Positions 17,042-25,045 of a stretch of 64,000 bases of DNA are shown here, piece by piece. Source of the stretch: JAGQPD01 sp020426865 (lineage in GTDB: Bacteria > Planctomycetota > Planctomycetia > Pirellulales > Pirellulaceae); NCBI GenBank assembly GCA_041399065.1, contig JAWKTN010000012.1, positions 1 to 64,000 on the forward strand, written 5' to 3'. The notes below the pieces were generated by a model, which saw only the letters and a program-made list of their open reading frames with translations, was not told the DNA's origin and ran no database searches. How positions within the stretch are numbered: the first letter of the stretch is position 1; every line of letters starts with the position of its first letter. Position numbers and translations under genes: made by a program.

Positions 17042-17769
17042 TTTTCAACCTTCGCGTTCGGCGACGACTCTACTGGCAAGTGATATCGCCGCTCCAGGAA
17101 GCGAAACACTAGCCACGCTGCAGCGGCCCATGAGACGCCAAAGGCCCATCCGGCAAGGACATCCGTTGGCCAGTGGACTCCGAGATAAACTCGACTGATG
17201 CCGATGGCGAGCAACAGAAACACGGCCACAGCCATTAGGAATACTTTGGCTCTGCGGCGGTTTTCAGCACGTGACATCACAGCCCCAAGAGTCAGATACA
17301 CCAGCGATGACATTGAAGAATGACCGCTCGGGAAACTTTTCGTGTAGATGCGAGTCTCGTGCGGTACCAATTCAGGACGTGGTCGATTGAAGCCCGACTT
17401 CATGACCGAGCTGACTGTCGTTCCGCTCACCACCGCGACGACAACGAACAACGCGATCCAAGGCTCCTTGGCAAAGTACATGTACCCGGCCATCGCGACA
17501 CTGAAGATTGTCAGTGCCGCAACACTACCCAATGCTGTGACATCACGAGCCGCCTCCTCGAACCAACTCGGCCCGATCGGATCAGCCGGATCACCGTCGG
17601 TTCGCATGCTCAGCAGAATCCGCTCGTCAATGTCACGGCTATCGCCTTCGAGCACTTCGTCGGCAATCGAAACGAATCCCCATGTCCCCATCACGATCAC
17701 GAACAGTAATCCGACCGTGACGAGTTCATTGTTAATGACCCAACGATAGACTCTTGCAATTAACTGCAT
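17026..17769 (-). CDS. PAP2-family membrane phosphatase
   Basis: 247 residues from the ATG at 17769; a longer frame lacks a ribosome site and a TM start. It has several TM helices. The acid phosphatase signature appears in order: KSGFNRPRPELVPHE (motif 1), SFPSGHSSMSSLVYL (motif 2) and SRVYLGVHWPTDVLAGWAFG (motif 3, with the His nucleophile). These enzymes dephosphorylate phosphatidic acid or undecaprenyl pyrophosphate. The HAD gene overlaps its end. The start is preceded by AAGGATTAG, a weak ribosome site. Confidence 0.85.
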   Translation of the reverse strand: MQLIARVYRWVINNELVTVGLLFVIVMGTWGFVSIADEVLEGDSRDIDERILLSMRTDGDPADPIGPSWFEEAARDVTALGSVAALTIFSVAMAGYMYFAKEPWIALFVVVAVVSGTTVSSVMKSGFNRPRPELVPHETRIYTKSFPSGHSSMSSLVYLTLGAVMSRAENRRRAKVFLMAVAVFLLLAIGISRVYLGVHWPTDVLAGWAFGVSWAAAAWLVFRFLERRYHLPVESSPNAKVEKCSKP

Positions 17770-17816
17770 CGCTAATCCTTGCTTGGATTCCTGTCCGTGA
17801 ATCCGAGAATGCCGGC

Positions 17817-17999
17817 TTATCCACCGAGTTCGCGATAGCAGTCGCAACATATCGGGAGACCATTTGTCGACGAGCCGAAACAGTCGCGACAATCAGCCGC
17901 AGTGTCTTTGATTCGAGTGCGCTCTTTCTCATGTCGCTTGTCGGTCGTGCCCATCGAATCGTGTCCAGAATTCGTTTCAGGTCCGTGATACTTGCACAT
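17817..17999 (-). CDS. Small CxxC-type protein (60 residues)
   Basis: 60 residues from the ATG at 17999, preceded on its strand by GAAGGAGAGTAGC. It has two C-terminal cysteine pairs (CRDC and CCDC) with the spacing of a zinc ribbon or rubredoxin-like knuckle, and a very hydrophilic N-terminus. A sigma-54 promoter candidate lies about 95 bases upstream and a GTTGACAC element lies further up. No family is recognised. It could be a metal-binding stress protein. Confidence 0.55.
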   Translation of the reverse strand: MCKYHGPETNSGHDSMGTTDKRHEKERTRIKDTAADCRDCFGSSTNGLPICCDCYRELGG

Positions 18000-18093
18000 G
18001 CTACTCTCCTTCCCAGATGTGGCGTAGTTTATTGTCTCTCGGTTCCCCTTCTCTCCCAGAAGCAATCCGCCTGGTTCACATGCATTTCGATCC

Positions 18094-18108
18094 GCAAATT
18101 GCGTTCCA
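18094..18108 (-). promoter_or_regulatory. Sigma-54 promoter candidate (minus strand)
   Basis: On the minus strand the site reads TGGAACGCAATTTGC, one mismatch from the -24 element and an intact TTGC, with 12-base spacing. GTTGACAC at 18191-18198 upstream matches the start of the shared 14-mer. Confidence 0.45.
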
Positions 18109-18263
18109 TCGCGATACGCGAGTTGGCCAACGCCGCGAGTGACTCACAACCCGAGCCACGTGTCGGCATTGTTTGTCGGTGACGCCAACAGTTGACACCT
18201 TGGCCTCCGCGACGCGCGGAATTTGGGTTCCCTGGGAATAGTCCGAGACTTGCCATGCCAATT

Positions 18264-18320
18264 CGTACGACAGGCATCTTGCCTGTCCATGTGGCAAGAG
18301 GCTGGAAGCCTGTTGCACGT
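18264..18320. repeat. REP-like element, copy 4
   Basis: CGTACGACAGGCATCTTGCC and GGCAAGAGGCTGGAAGCC form inverted arms around a short spacer. It lies between the stress block and the integrase, close to the left edge of the island. Confidence 0.5.
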
Positions 18321-18460
18321 CAAGAATGGTGGAATAGGCCGTGACTACATCGGTTCGCGACATCGAATTAACTTGACCGACACACTACTAATCGTGCTAG
18401 GGTACCGTTTGGGCCCAATGCGAAAAACCAAAGACCGGAGATGGACATGAACGAACCGCC

Positions 18461-19444
18461 CTAAATCCTTATTCTTTCGATTTCTTCCAAGCTCGGAGCA
18501 TCCGATCTGCGGTCGTAGAGCTTGGTTGTGCGTATCGACTCGTGATTCGCGATGTTCATGGCATGTTCCACGGAACCGCCGTTCTCAAGGTAGGCCGTGA
18601 TGCCGGTCGCTCGCATCGTATGACAGCACACACGTGATGTGATCCCTGCTCGTTTGGCTCGACGTTTTACCATCCGTAGCACGTCACCTCGGTCCACACG
18701 AGTCGCGGTGAGCTTGCGTCGGCAGTCGACCGTGCGAAACAGCGGTCTGCTCAATTCATCACGTATCACCGCGGCGTCGAGGTACGCTTCGACGTAGTCT
18801 TCGGCTTTTCGATGAGCCGGTACGTCATGATCCTTTCCACCCTTCTCACGAAGTCGGAACCACATGCGTCGGCGTTGCGCGAAGTAGTGTTCGACGTTCA
18901 TGCCAATCACCGCTGAGACACGAGCAAAGCTAAAGACCATCACTCCGATCAGCGCGCGATCTCTCGCGCCGGAAATCGTGCTCACGTCAATTGAGTCCAA
19001 CAACTGCCGAGCCTCTCCCGCCGTAAGCACCGGTGTCTTGCCTTTCTTCACGACATGTTTCGGACCGCGAACGGACGCTGCTGGATTCGTTGGAGTGATC
19101 TGACCAAGCACGAGGTAGTCGAACAACTTGCGAATCGCTGCCAGGTGCATCTTCACCGTCGGCGCTCTCACGCGATGTGCAAGCAACTCGATGTAGCTCG
19201 AAACCACAATCGGGTTTATGTCTTCCAACTGACATCCGCACTCATCACACCAATCCAGAAACCGACCGATCGCTCGCGCGTATGCTTCACGCGTACCGGC
19301 GTTTCGGATATCAGCAGTGAAATACTCCAAAAACCGACGCCGTGCGTTCGTTCCAGCTCGCTCTATGATGCGCGGAACATACGCATCGAAAATGACAACG
19401 CCTGCAGTGCTTCGTTGAACCAAGAATCCCTTCTGCTCGTCCAT
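18461..19444 (-). CDS. Tyrosine recombinase / integrase (left)
   Basis: 327 residues from the ATG at 19444. Residues about 50-150 form a SAM-like core-binding domain. The catalytic domain has the first Arg in FSFARVSAVIGM, a Lys in GGKDHDVP, the HxxR box CCHTMRATGIT, a His/Asn position in ANHES and the Tyr nucleophile in TTKLYDRR. The C-terminal DAPSLEEIERIRI resembles integrase families common on planctomycete accessory elements. It lies at the left edge of an island with RepA, ParAB and a second integrase. Confidence 0.9.
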   Translation of the reverse strand: MDEQKGFLVQRSTAGVVIFDAYVPRIIERAGTNARRRFLEYFTADIRNAGTREAYARAIGRFLDWCDECGCQLEDINPIVVSSYIELLAHRVRAPTVKMHLAAIRKLFDYLVLGQITPTNPAASVRGPKHVVKKGKTPVLTAGEARQLLDSIDVSTISGARDRALIGVMVFSFARVSAVIGMNVEHYFAQRRRMWFRLREKGGKDHDVPAHRKAEDYVEAYLDAAVIRDELSRPLFRTVDCRRKLTATRVDRGDVLRMVKRRAKRAGITSRVCCHTMRATGITAYLENGGSVEHAMNIANHESIRTTKLYDRRSDAPSLEEIERIRI

Positions 19445-20211
19445 GTGCCAAGCATGCCACAGAAAGGCTCCCGCAAAAAGGACATTTTGAGGCAGCTTCT
19501 GGTTTCGGGTTTCAGCGACCGAAAAACTCCTAGGGCAAAGCTGAGGTGCCGTGTGAGCCAAACAACTTCATTGGTTCTGGATTATTCATTCGAGAAGCCA
19601 AACGTTCTCACGAAATGGTAGACATCGCGTTGAATCGCCAACCAGCTGCATGACCATGCTTCCACCATCCGGCGGCGATGTTGATTGTTCGCTTCGGTCA
19701 AGGTCTGCATCCCGCTGCTGCTTTGCGATCTGCCGCGAGCGGTGGCTGTCGCCACTTATTCTCGTCATCCTTGCCGAGAATAAGCAGATCGCAAAGGCTC
19801 CACCATTGACTCTGCGCTAGTAGCTCTTGCGAGCCCCCGGTCGCTCGAAGAAGGGCTGTTAAGCCAAACCTTCGTTTCGACCAGTGCATTCACGATGCCG
19901 GCCTACGCTGTCGCGTCAGCTTCGCAACGGCCGGACCATTCATTGCAAGCCTGTCTTCGTCGAGATTACCTTTCGAGTTGTCGCGTGACATTTCCCGCAG
20001 AACGTGATAGGAAATCAAATCAACAAGCTGTTCTCTCTCCTCCTCAACTGAGTAGTCAAACTCAACCGCTTCTCAATGCTGAATAATCTCAGCGATGGGA
20101 GGCTGGTGATCTCATCAGGTTTTCTCAGTCTTCTTGCGCACTTGCCAGCGTAAACCGACGTTCGGTTGAATTGATGAAACGTTGGCCCTGTCCGTCTTGC
20201 TGAGGTGTCAT
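19445..20211. other. Intergenic region, 767 bases
   Basis: No gene with coding character is seen on either strand. The region contains the nested inverted repeat at 19721-19796. It separates the integrase from the YkgJ-like gene. Confidence 0.5.
19721..19796. repeat. Nested inverted repeat upstream of integrase
   Basis: Outer arms CTTTGCGATCTGC (19721-19733) and GCAGATCGCAAAG (19784-19796) are perfect complements. Inner arms CTTATTCTCG (19755-19764) and CGAGAATAAG (19775-19784) form a second perfect stem. The whole folds as a two-tier hairpin. It might be a recombination site, an RNA hairpin or a small inverted-repeat relic. Confidence 0.5.
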
Positions 20212-20547
20212 ATGGCCGAGCAATACGAGTGCGATGGCTGTGGCGAATGTTGTCGTCGCAAGCTCGTCGATGTCTTCGAAGAAGATGTTTTGCGCGAGCC
20301 GCGAGTTGGCGAGCAGATGTCACCTCTTCGTGAACCGGGGCTGGATGGCGAAATCGGGTATCTGAACTGTGGAAGCGGAGGCAGTTGCTTCTTCCTCGAC
20401 GGTGAGAACCGATGCAGCATCTATCCCACACGTCCGGTCGTTTGTGTGCTCTTTCCGGCAGGCAGCGACCAATGCCAAGAAGTTCGGCGCGAAGCTGGAC
20501 TTCCACTCTTGGAGCCGAAAGCCGACGAGTCTAGCTCGAACGGTTGA
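20212..20547 (+). CDS. YkgJ-family cysteine cluster protein
   Basis: 111 residues; the ATG follows GAGGTGTCAT. The cysteine pattern CDGCGECCRRK near the N-terminus, then CGSGGSCFFL, CSIYPTRPVVC, matches the YkgJ/Fe-S-type zinc-cluster family, with the conserved Y-x-x-RP-x-x-C box. The family binds metal and has no firm biochemical role; some members associate with RNA or protein modification. Acidic residues and a Ser-rich tail follow. The gene is the first plus-strand gene in the island. Confidence 0.75.
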   Translation: MAEQYECDGCGECCRRKLVDVFEEDVLREPRVGEQMSPLREPGLDGEIGYLNCGSGGSCFFLDGENRCSIYPTRPVVCVLFPAGSDQCQEVRREAGLPLLEPKADESSSNG

Positions 20548-20589
20548 CGGTATTTCAATTCCTTTCCCTTGTTCCTAGGAGAACAAACC

Positions 20590-20895
20590 ATGTCAACTGC
20601 TACGAAAGCACGTCCCGTCCATGAGCTCCGCATGGGCCGCATCCGCGCTGCCATCTGGGCAAATGAAACTCAGAACGGCACACGTCACAACGTCACCGTC
20701 AGTCGCATCTACAAGGATCGCGACGATTGGAAGGACTCGTCCAGCTTTGGCCGAGACGACCTTCCGCTGGTAGCGAAGATCGCGGACCAGGCTCATTCGT
20801 GGATTTACGCGAACGGGAATCCGTCGAATGGAAATACGAGTTCGTCAAACGGAAACGGCAATGGCAATTCGGGCGGCGGCGATCAACCGTTCTAA
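20590..20895 (+). CDS. Small island protein with Asn/Gly-rich tail
   Basis: 101 residues from the ATG at 20590, after CCTAGGAGAAC. The conserved core RAAIWANETQNGTRHNVTVS, RIYKDRDDWKDSSSFGRDDL resembles the protein at 42562 (IRIKAGRGVVAKLW..., FNVTITRVYTDD, SFSRDDL), so the two are paralogues on opposite arms of the island. The tail (residues about 80-97) is mostly Asn, Gly and Ser, suggesting a flexible linker or a nucleic-acid-associated protein. No named family is assigned. Confidence 0.65.
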   Translation: MSTATKARPVHELRMGRIRAAIWANETQNGTRHNVTVSRIYKDRDDWKDSSSFGRDDLPLVAKIADQAHSWIYANGNPSNGNTSSSNGNGNGNSGGGDQPF

Positions 20896-21111
20896 ACCGC
20901 GGTTGATTCGTGCAGTCTCCTCAGAGGGCTCGCTTGACCTTCAGGCAAGTCCGGGTGGCCATCGGTTTTCAAACGAAGTGTTTGAGATCACCGGTCCACC
21001 GAAGTGATCGACTCACGAATACACACAACTCAAAGGTCTGATCAATCCAATGGCACCGGTTCGTAGAAGACTCTACTAAGATGTTGGCTGGGATTTATTG
21101 GCAGAGATCAC

Positions 21112-21372
21112 TCAAGCGCCGAGTTCTTTTCGCCAATTTCGAACGACCTTCACGGCGCTTTCTAAGTGCATGAGGTCGTTCTCTCGGAATCGCCAGTCTC
21201 GTTGAAACTTGCCCGGCTCTTTCGTGCTCATTCGCAAGCGATAGAAGTCCACATCGGTAATGCAAAAAGGGATTCGAAATCCCTTCACGACATAGTGGAT
21301 GGTGCCCTTCTTTCCTTTGAGAAGTTGCTGAACTTGCGTTCCATCGAACTTTGGCCTGATGTCCATGACCAT
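21112..21372 (-). CDS. Hypothetical protein, 86 residues
   Basis: 86 residues beginning MVMDIRPKFDGTQVQQLLK. It is charged, with IHYVVKGFRIPFCITDVDFY and a C-terminal NWRKELGA, and no membrane segment or motif I know. It lies alone on the minus strand among plus-strand island genes. The ribosome site is weak, so it may start at the second Met. Coding character looks better than that of the overlapping plus-strand frame. Confidence 0.4.
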   Translation of the reverse strand: MVMDIRPKFDGTQVQQLLKGKKGTIHYVVKGFRIPFCITDVDFYRLRMSTKEPGKFQRDWRFRENDLMHLESAVKVVRNWRKELGA

Positions 21373-21648
21373 TCTCTAGCACGATTTCCTACCCGAAAGC
21401 AAGGTAATGTCAAAAACCAGACAGAGAGTTGTCCTTTCGATCTGTCCCCCCGACATTTTTCAGCGCGGAAGTCTCATTCGATTCGGTTGCCTCCTGATTG
21501 CCTCTTCTCATCGTGGGCTTGTAACTCGTTCGCGACCAGCCGCAAGGACTACTCGTCCGCAAGCTCCCTGCGTTCCTCCTTGCCCCTTGCCGCTCGCCGA
21601 GTATCGGGTTGTGCCCATGAGAATCGGCAAACAAGACAGGAGGACAAA

Positions 21649-22056
21649 ATGACAGAAACTAAAACGAAACTAACACAAGCTGACCTTTCGCAATTCACAG
21701 GCGGCCTGGAACGATACCAAACTTGGTCGAACAAAAACGTCATCTACACAGAAGGTGTCGAATACCTCGCAAAAAACGGTGAGGCGTTCTGGCTGATTGA
21801 TTGCATCACGTCGTACTTCGGAACAGGCTTAATGCGAAACGCGATGGAACAAGACGACCGATTGAATTGGTTGCAATTCTGGCGACTTGAAGTTCATGAC
21901 GATCACTCAGCATCCGTCACCGCCAGAGCCGATACCGGAGTTGAACCGTTTGTGACTCAACAGATTGAGTTCACTGACTTCCCGCTGGACAGTATCGATA
22001 TCTGGGCTGGCTTCGACGGAACTCGGTGGACGCTTTATCTACCGAGCGAGCACTAG
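21649..22056 (+). CDS. DUF6876-like protein
   Basis: 135 residues with a clear AGGAGG ribosome site before the ATG at 21649. Recognisable features of the family are LSQFTGGLERYQTW, YTEGVEYLAKNGEAFWLIDCI and a TDFPLDSIDIWAG box near the C-terminus. DUF6876 proteins are found on plasmids and integrated elements; I know no function. It sits in the plus-strand run between the YkgJ-like gene and the primase gene, as cargo or as part of the element's core. A longer upstream frame back to 21166 is out of context and lacks a ribosome site. Confidence 0.68.
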   Translation: MTETKTKLTQADLSQFTGGLERYQTWSNKNVIYTEGVEYLAKNGEAFWLIDCITSYFGTGLMRNAMEQDDRLNWLQFWRLEVHDDHSASVTARADTGVEPFVTQQIEFTDFPLDSIDIWAGFDGTRWTLYLPSEH

Positions 22057-22278
22057 ACCATGGGCAACGTGCAATTCAAACGCATTCGTGCTATGTCAAG
22101 ACGAGTCGAATCCACAGTTGTTCTTTTCCCGTCGAATATCGAGAAGCCAAATCACCATCGCTTCGAAGCGGCACAATCGTCGCTGCGAAGCCGATGGCGT
22201 GCAGAGGTTGTACGCCTCAAGTTTTGTTCAGCCAACTCGGCATTTCTTTTCGTAAATTTGTCGATGAAAGGAGGAACG

Positions 22279-22383
22279 ATGTTCCAACGACTTCTCCAGC
22301 ATCGGCACGGAAGCCGACGCCTGCTACTACTCAGAGCACTCTTGGAGGCCAACACGTGCAGCAAGGAGGTTTCCGATGAGTGA
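22279..22383 (+). CDS. Possible 34-residue leader peptide ORF
   Basis: The ATG at 22279 follows the excellent ribosome site AAAGGAGGAACG, better than that of many real genes. The ORF is MFQRLLQHRHGSRRLLLLRA and so on for 34 residues, and its stop overlaps the primase start. If one C is removed near 22284, the frame becomes MFNDFSSIGTEADACYYSEH and joins the primase frame, so this may also be a frameshifted N-terminus. Which is right is open. Confidence 0.3.
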   Translation: MFQRLLQHRHGSRRLLLLRALLEANTCSKEVSDE

Positions 22384-23212
22384 CGTACTACACTTCGCCT
22401 TTGAGTACTTTGACCGAGGCTGGTCGATCATTCCGCTCGTTGGAAAGAGACCTCCCAAGAACTTCGGATGGAAGCGATTTCAGACCGAACGAGCAACACT
22501 TGATGACGTCAAGCGTTGGTTCACTCCATCGTGTGACGGATTCACAAATATCGGAATCGTCACCGGTGCTGTTTCTGGAATCACGGTCGTTGATTGCGAT
22601 ACGCCGAATGACACCAAGTGGTGGAGAGAGAACTATCCCGCAACTCCGCTTGCATCCAGGACCGGCCGCGGTGGAGCGCACTTGTTCTACCGGGCCAGTC
22701 CGATCCTTCCAATCGGCAATCGAGCCAACATTCTCGGTCGCGACATCGACATTCGCGGTGACGGTGGATACGTCTGTGCTCCACCTTCAGTTCATCCTGA
22801 CACCGATGTCGACTACGAATGGCAATTTTGGAACCACTACGCTCTCGACGAGATTCCGTTTTTCGATCCGGCGTGGTTGGGAGAAACGTCAAGCCCCGCA
22901 GCGCCCGCGAACAAGCATCGTTGTTTCGCGTTTGACGGCGAAGCTCCGAGAGTCCGTTCAATCAACGACGTTCTGCGCCAACATCCGCAATCGCGACGTG
23001 TTCGTCGTCTTGTGTCAAGGCTAAACCGAGCAAAGACCGATCGATCGAAACGCGACTATGCGATCGTTTGTGAACTAATCCGAGTTGGGCTTTGCGAACT
23101 GGATATCTGGTCGCTGGTTCACCAAAAGAGCAAGTTCGCAACCAACGGTTGGCAATACTTCGTCCTGACGTATCGGAACGCTCTACAAGATGCGACGGTA
23201 AAAAGGCAATAA
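22376..23212 (+). CDS. Bifunctional DNA primase/polymerase (prim-pol) domain protein
   Basis: 278 residues starting after AAGGAGGTTTCCG. The prim-pol domain covers most of it: GWSIIPLVGKRPPK, IGIVTGAVSGITVVDCDTPN (metal-binding acidic motif), ASRTGRGGAHLFYR and IDIRGDGGYVCAPPSVHP, in the family order. These enzymes make primers for plasmid and phage replication. There is no helicase domain attached, so a host or other helicase is needed. The gene fits a replicating element together with RepA, ParA and ParB. Confidence 0.85.
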   Translation: MSDVLHFAFEYFDRGWSIIPLVGKRPPKNFGWKRFQTERATLDDVKRWFTPSCDGFTNIGIVTGAVSGITVVDCDTPNDTKWWRENYPATPLASRTGRGGAHLFYRASPILPIGNRANILGRDIDIRGDGGYVCAPPSVHPDTDVDYEWQFWNHYALDEIPFFDPAWLGETSSPAAPANKHRCFAFDGEAPRVRSINDVLRQHPQSRRVRRLVSRLNRAKTDRSKRDYAIVCELIRVGLCELDIWSLVHQKSKFATNGWQYFVLTYRNALQDATVKRQ

Positions 23213-23483
23213 CGGTCGACGCGTCAGGTGACCGATGGGTTTCGAATGGGAGAGGACTTTTCACCCACGCCATCGGTCTGTTTCTCGACCATCACCGCCA
23301 TTGCGAGCCGACGTATTCCCGTTCGACATTGACCGAACGCCGTTCGGCGGTAGCTGCGGCGTGCAGATTGGCGGTTCGACCTGAGTCGCAAACGCTCAAA
23401 CGTGCGTGCGCCTGCTTCAAAACAGGAATCGACTTTGGTAAGGTTTTGTAGGCCCTGTACCCTTTCGGTTGAGGATTGACCCG

Positions 23484-23690
23484 ATGCCCAAGTTGAGCGA
23501 ATACCTCACCATTAAAGAAGCCGCTGAGTATCTTGGAGTTTCCCAAAACACACTGAGGAATTGGGGGCGAGACGGAAAAATCAATGAGCTTCGACATCCT
23601 GTCAACCAATATCGGCTGTATTCAGTTTCGGAGTTGGACGACGTCCTGAACGCCGTTCAGGAGCAAACAAAGTCCAGAACCAAAAGGTAG
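23484..23690 (+). CDS. Excisionase-like / MerR-type HTH protein
   Basis: 68 residues. Almost the whole protein is a winged HTH: YLTIKEAAEYLGVSQNTLRN, then GKINELRHPVNQYRLYSVSE. This fold is used by excisionases and by small transcription regulators. It starts at the ATG at 23484 and ends only 15 bases before the metallophosphoesterase gene. It could be the element's excisionase or the regulator of the GTPase-associated operon that follows; the tight spacing favours the latter. Confidence 0.75.
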   Translation: MPKLSEYLTIKEAAEYLGVSQNTLRNWGRDGKINELRHPVNQYRLYSVSELDDVLNAVQEQTKSRTKR

Positions 23691-23705
23691 ACGAACGGAT
23701 TCTCT

Positions 23706-25043
23706 ATGAAGACTGAGTACAGATTCCTCCACCTATCTGACATTCATTTTGGTCAGGAACGCTCTGGCAATCTTGTTACGCACGAAGACGCCCGAGAAAT
23801 GTTGATCAGAGACGCCGCAGCTCTGCGCAATACGCTGGGTTCAGCTGATGGCATAGTTGTGACCGGAGATAGCGCTTATTCTGGCTCTCATGAGGAGTAC
23901 AAGGCTGCAGGCAGCTTTCTCGAACGACTTGCGACCGCAGTCGGATGTGAGCCGATCGCCGTGCGAGTAATTCCTGGCAATCACGACGTGGATCGCCAGA
24001 AGATAAACCGTTTTTGTGCTTTGGCACATGAGCGGGTTCGCAATTGCGACGAAACGCAGGTGGAGCAGGCACTCGCAGAGTTGCTTTCAGAGGAGGAAGA
24101 CGGAAACCCGCTTTTTCCGAAATTGTCCGAATATCGCGAGTTTGCGCGGCGATTCGGATGCGACTTCGAATCAGCCAAGAAGTCACGTTGGACAAGAGAT
24201 ATCAAACTCGGGCAGCAGTATTCGCTCAGACTCCTGGGCATGAATACCGCACATATCTGTGACGCAAACGATCGAATTGGAAACATAGTCCTCGGCAATA
24301 TGCAATATGTGTTCACGCCTGAGGATGATGTTGCCGTTATGGCGTTGATTCACCATCCCACCAGCTGGCTCATCGATCGCCCTAATGCAGAACGCTACTT
24401 GAAACGCGCGGCGATAGTCCTTTGTGGACACGAGCACTCGCTTGAGATCCGTAAAGTGTCATTCGACGACGGATCTGAACAGCTGCAGATATTCGCTGGC
24501 GCTGTGAATCCACCGGAAGGCTCTGCAGACTACCCCTACAGGTATAACTGGATGAATGTTCGACTGAGTGGTGAAGCGCGGTCAAGGTGCATTGGCGTAG
24601 AGGTGTGGCCTCGGGTGTGGAATTATTCCTCAACTGCCTATGCGGCAGACACTATGCGCCTTAACGGAAACGAGTCGTGTCTATTTGAGATTGCCTGCCC
24701 GACCTTTACCGAAGAGAAAGAGACTCAGGATGGAGATGTGCCGGATGTAACCGAGGGGCATACCACTGAGGATGTACCGATGCCACCAGATGAAGACCTA
24801 AATTTCGAACGACTGAAATATTACATCTGGACCTATCTGGATTGGCAAGAGAGGTTGGCCATATTTGTTAGTCTTGGCTTGCTCCCCGACTCAGAAACCC
24901 AGCCGATGGCTCAAGCTCTTGAACAGCTTGCCATTACGTCGGCCAGATCTCGTGGACTTCTCGATGAGTTATGGGACTTGGTTATGAATCATGTCCCAGA
25001 GGATAAGCGACTCGAGAATCCATACGGTCACACAGAGGAATAG
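23706..25043 (+). CDS. Calcineurin-like metallophosphoesterase of GTPase-associated system
   Basis: 445 residues. The N-terminal 280 residues are a calcineurin-like phosphoesterase with the metal-binding motifs in order: LHLSDIHFGQ, GIVVTGDSAYSG, IPGNHDVDRQ and a later LCGHEHSLE. This gives a full set of metal ligands, so it should be catalytically active, perhaps on a nucleotide or nucleic acid. The C-terminal region (about 320-445) contains an acidic linker and a helical part (NFERLKYYIWTYLDWQERLA, LLDELWDLVMNHVP) that resembles small adaptor domains of conflict systems. It is the first gene of the five-gene system. Confidence 0.82.
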   Translation: MKTEYRFLHLSDIHFGQERSGNLVTHEDAREMLIRDAAALRNTLGSADGIVVTGDSAYSGSHEEYKAAGSFLERLATAVGCEPIAVRVIPGNHDVDRQKINRFCALAHERVRNCDETQVEQALAELLSEEEDGNPLFPKLSEYREFARRFGCDFESAKKSRWTRDIKLGQQYSLRLLGMNTAHICDANDRIGNIVLGNMQYVFTPEDDVAVMALIHHPTSWLIDRPNAERYLKRAAIVLCGHEHSLEIRKVSFDDGSEQLQIFAGAVNPPEGSADYPYRYNWMNVRLSGEARSRCIGVEVWPRVWNYSSTAYAADTMRLNGNESCLFEIACPTFTEEKETQDGDVPDVTEGHTTEDVPMPPDEDLNFERLKYYIWTYLDWQERLAIFVSLGLLPDSETQPMAQALEQLAITSARSRGLLDELWDLVMNHVPEDKRLENPYGHTEE

Positions 25044-25045
25044 AA

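Noticed and set aside
19721..19796. Integron attC site
   Set aside because: The nested stems suggested it, but I do not find the RYYYAAC and GTTRRRY ends, and the adjacent integrase lacks a recognisable IntI-specific extra domain.
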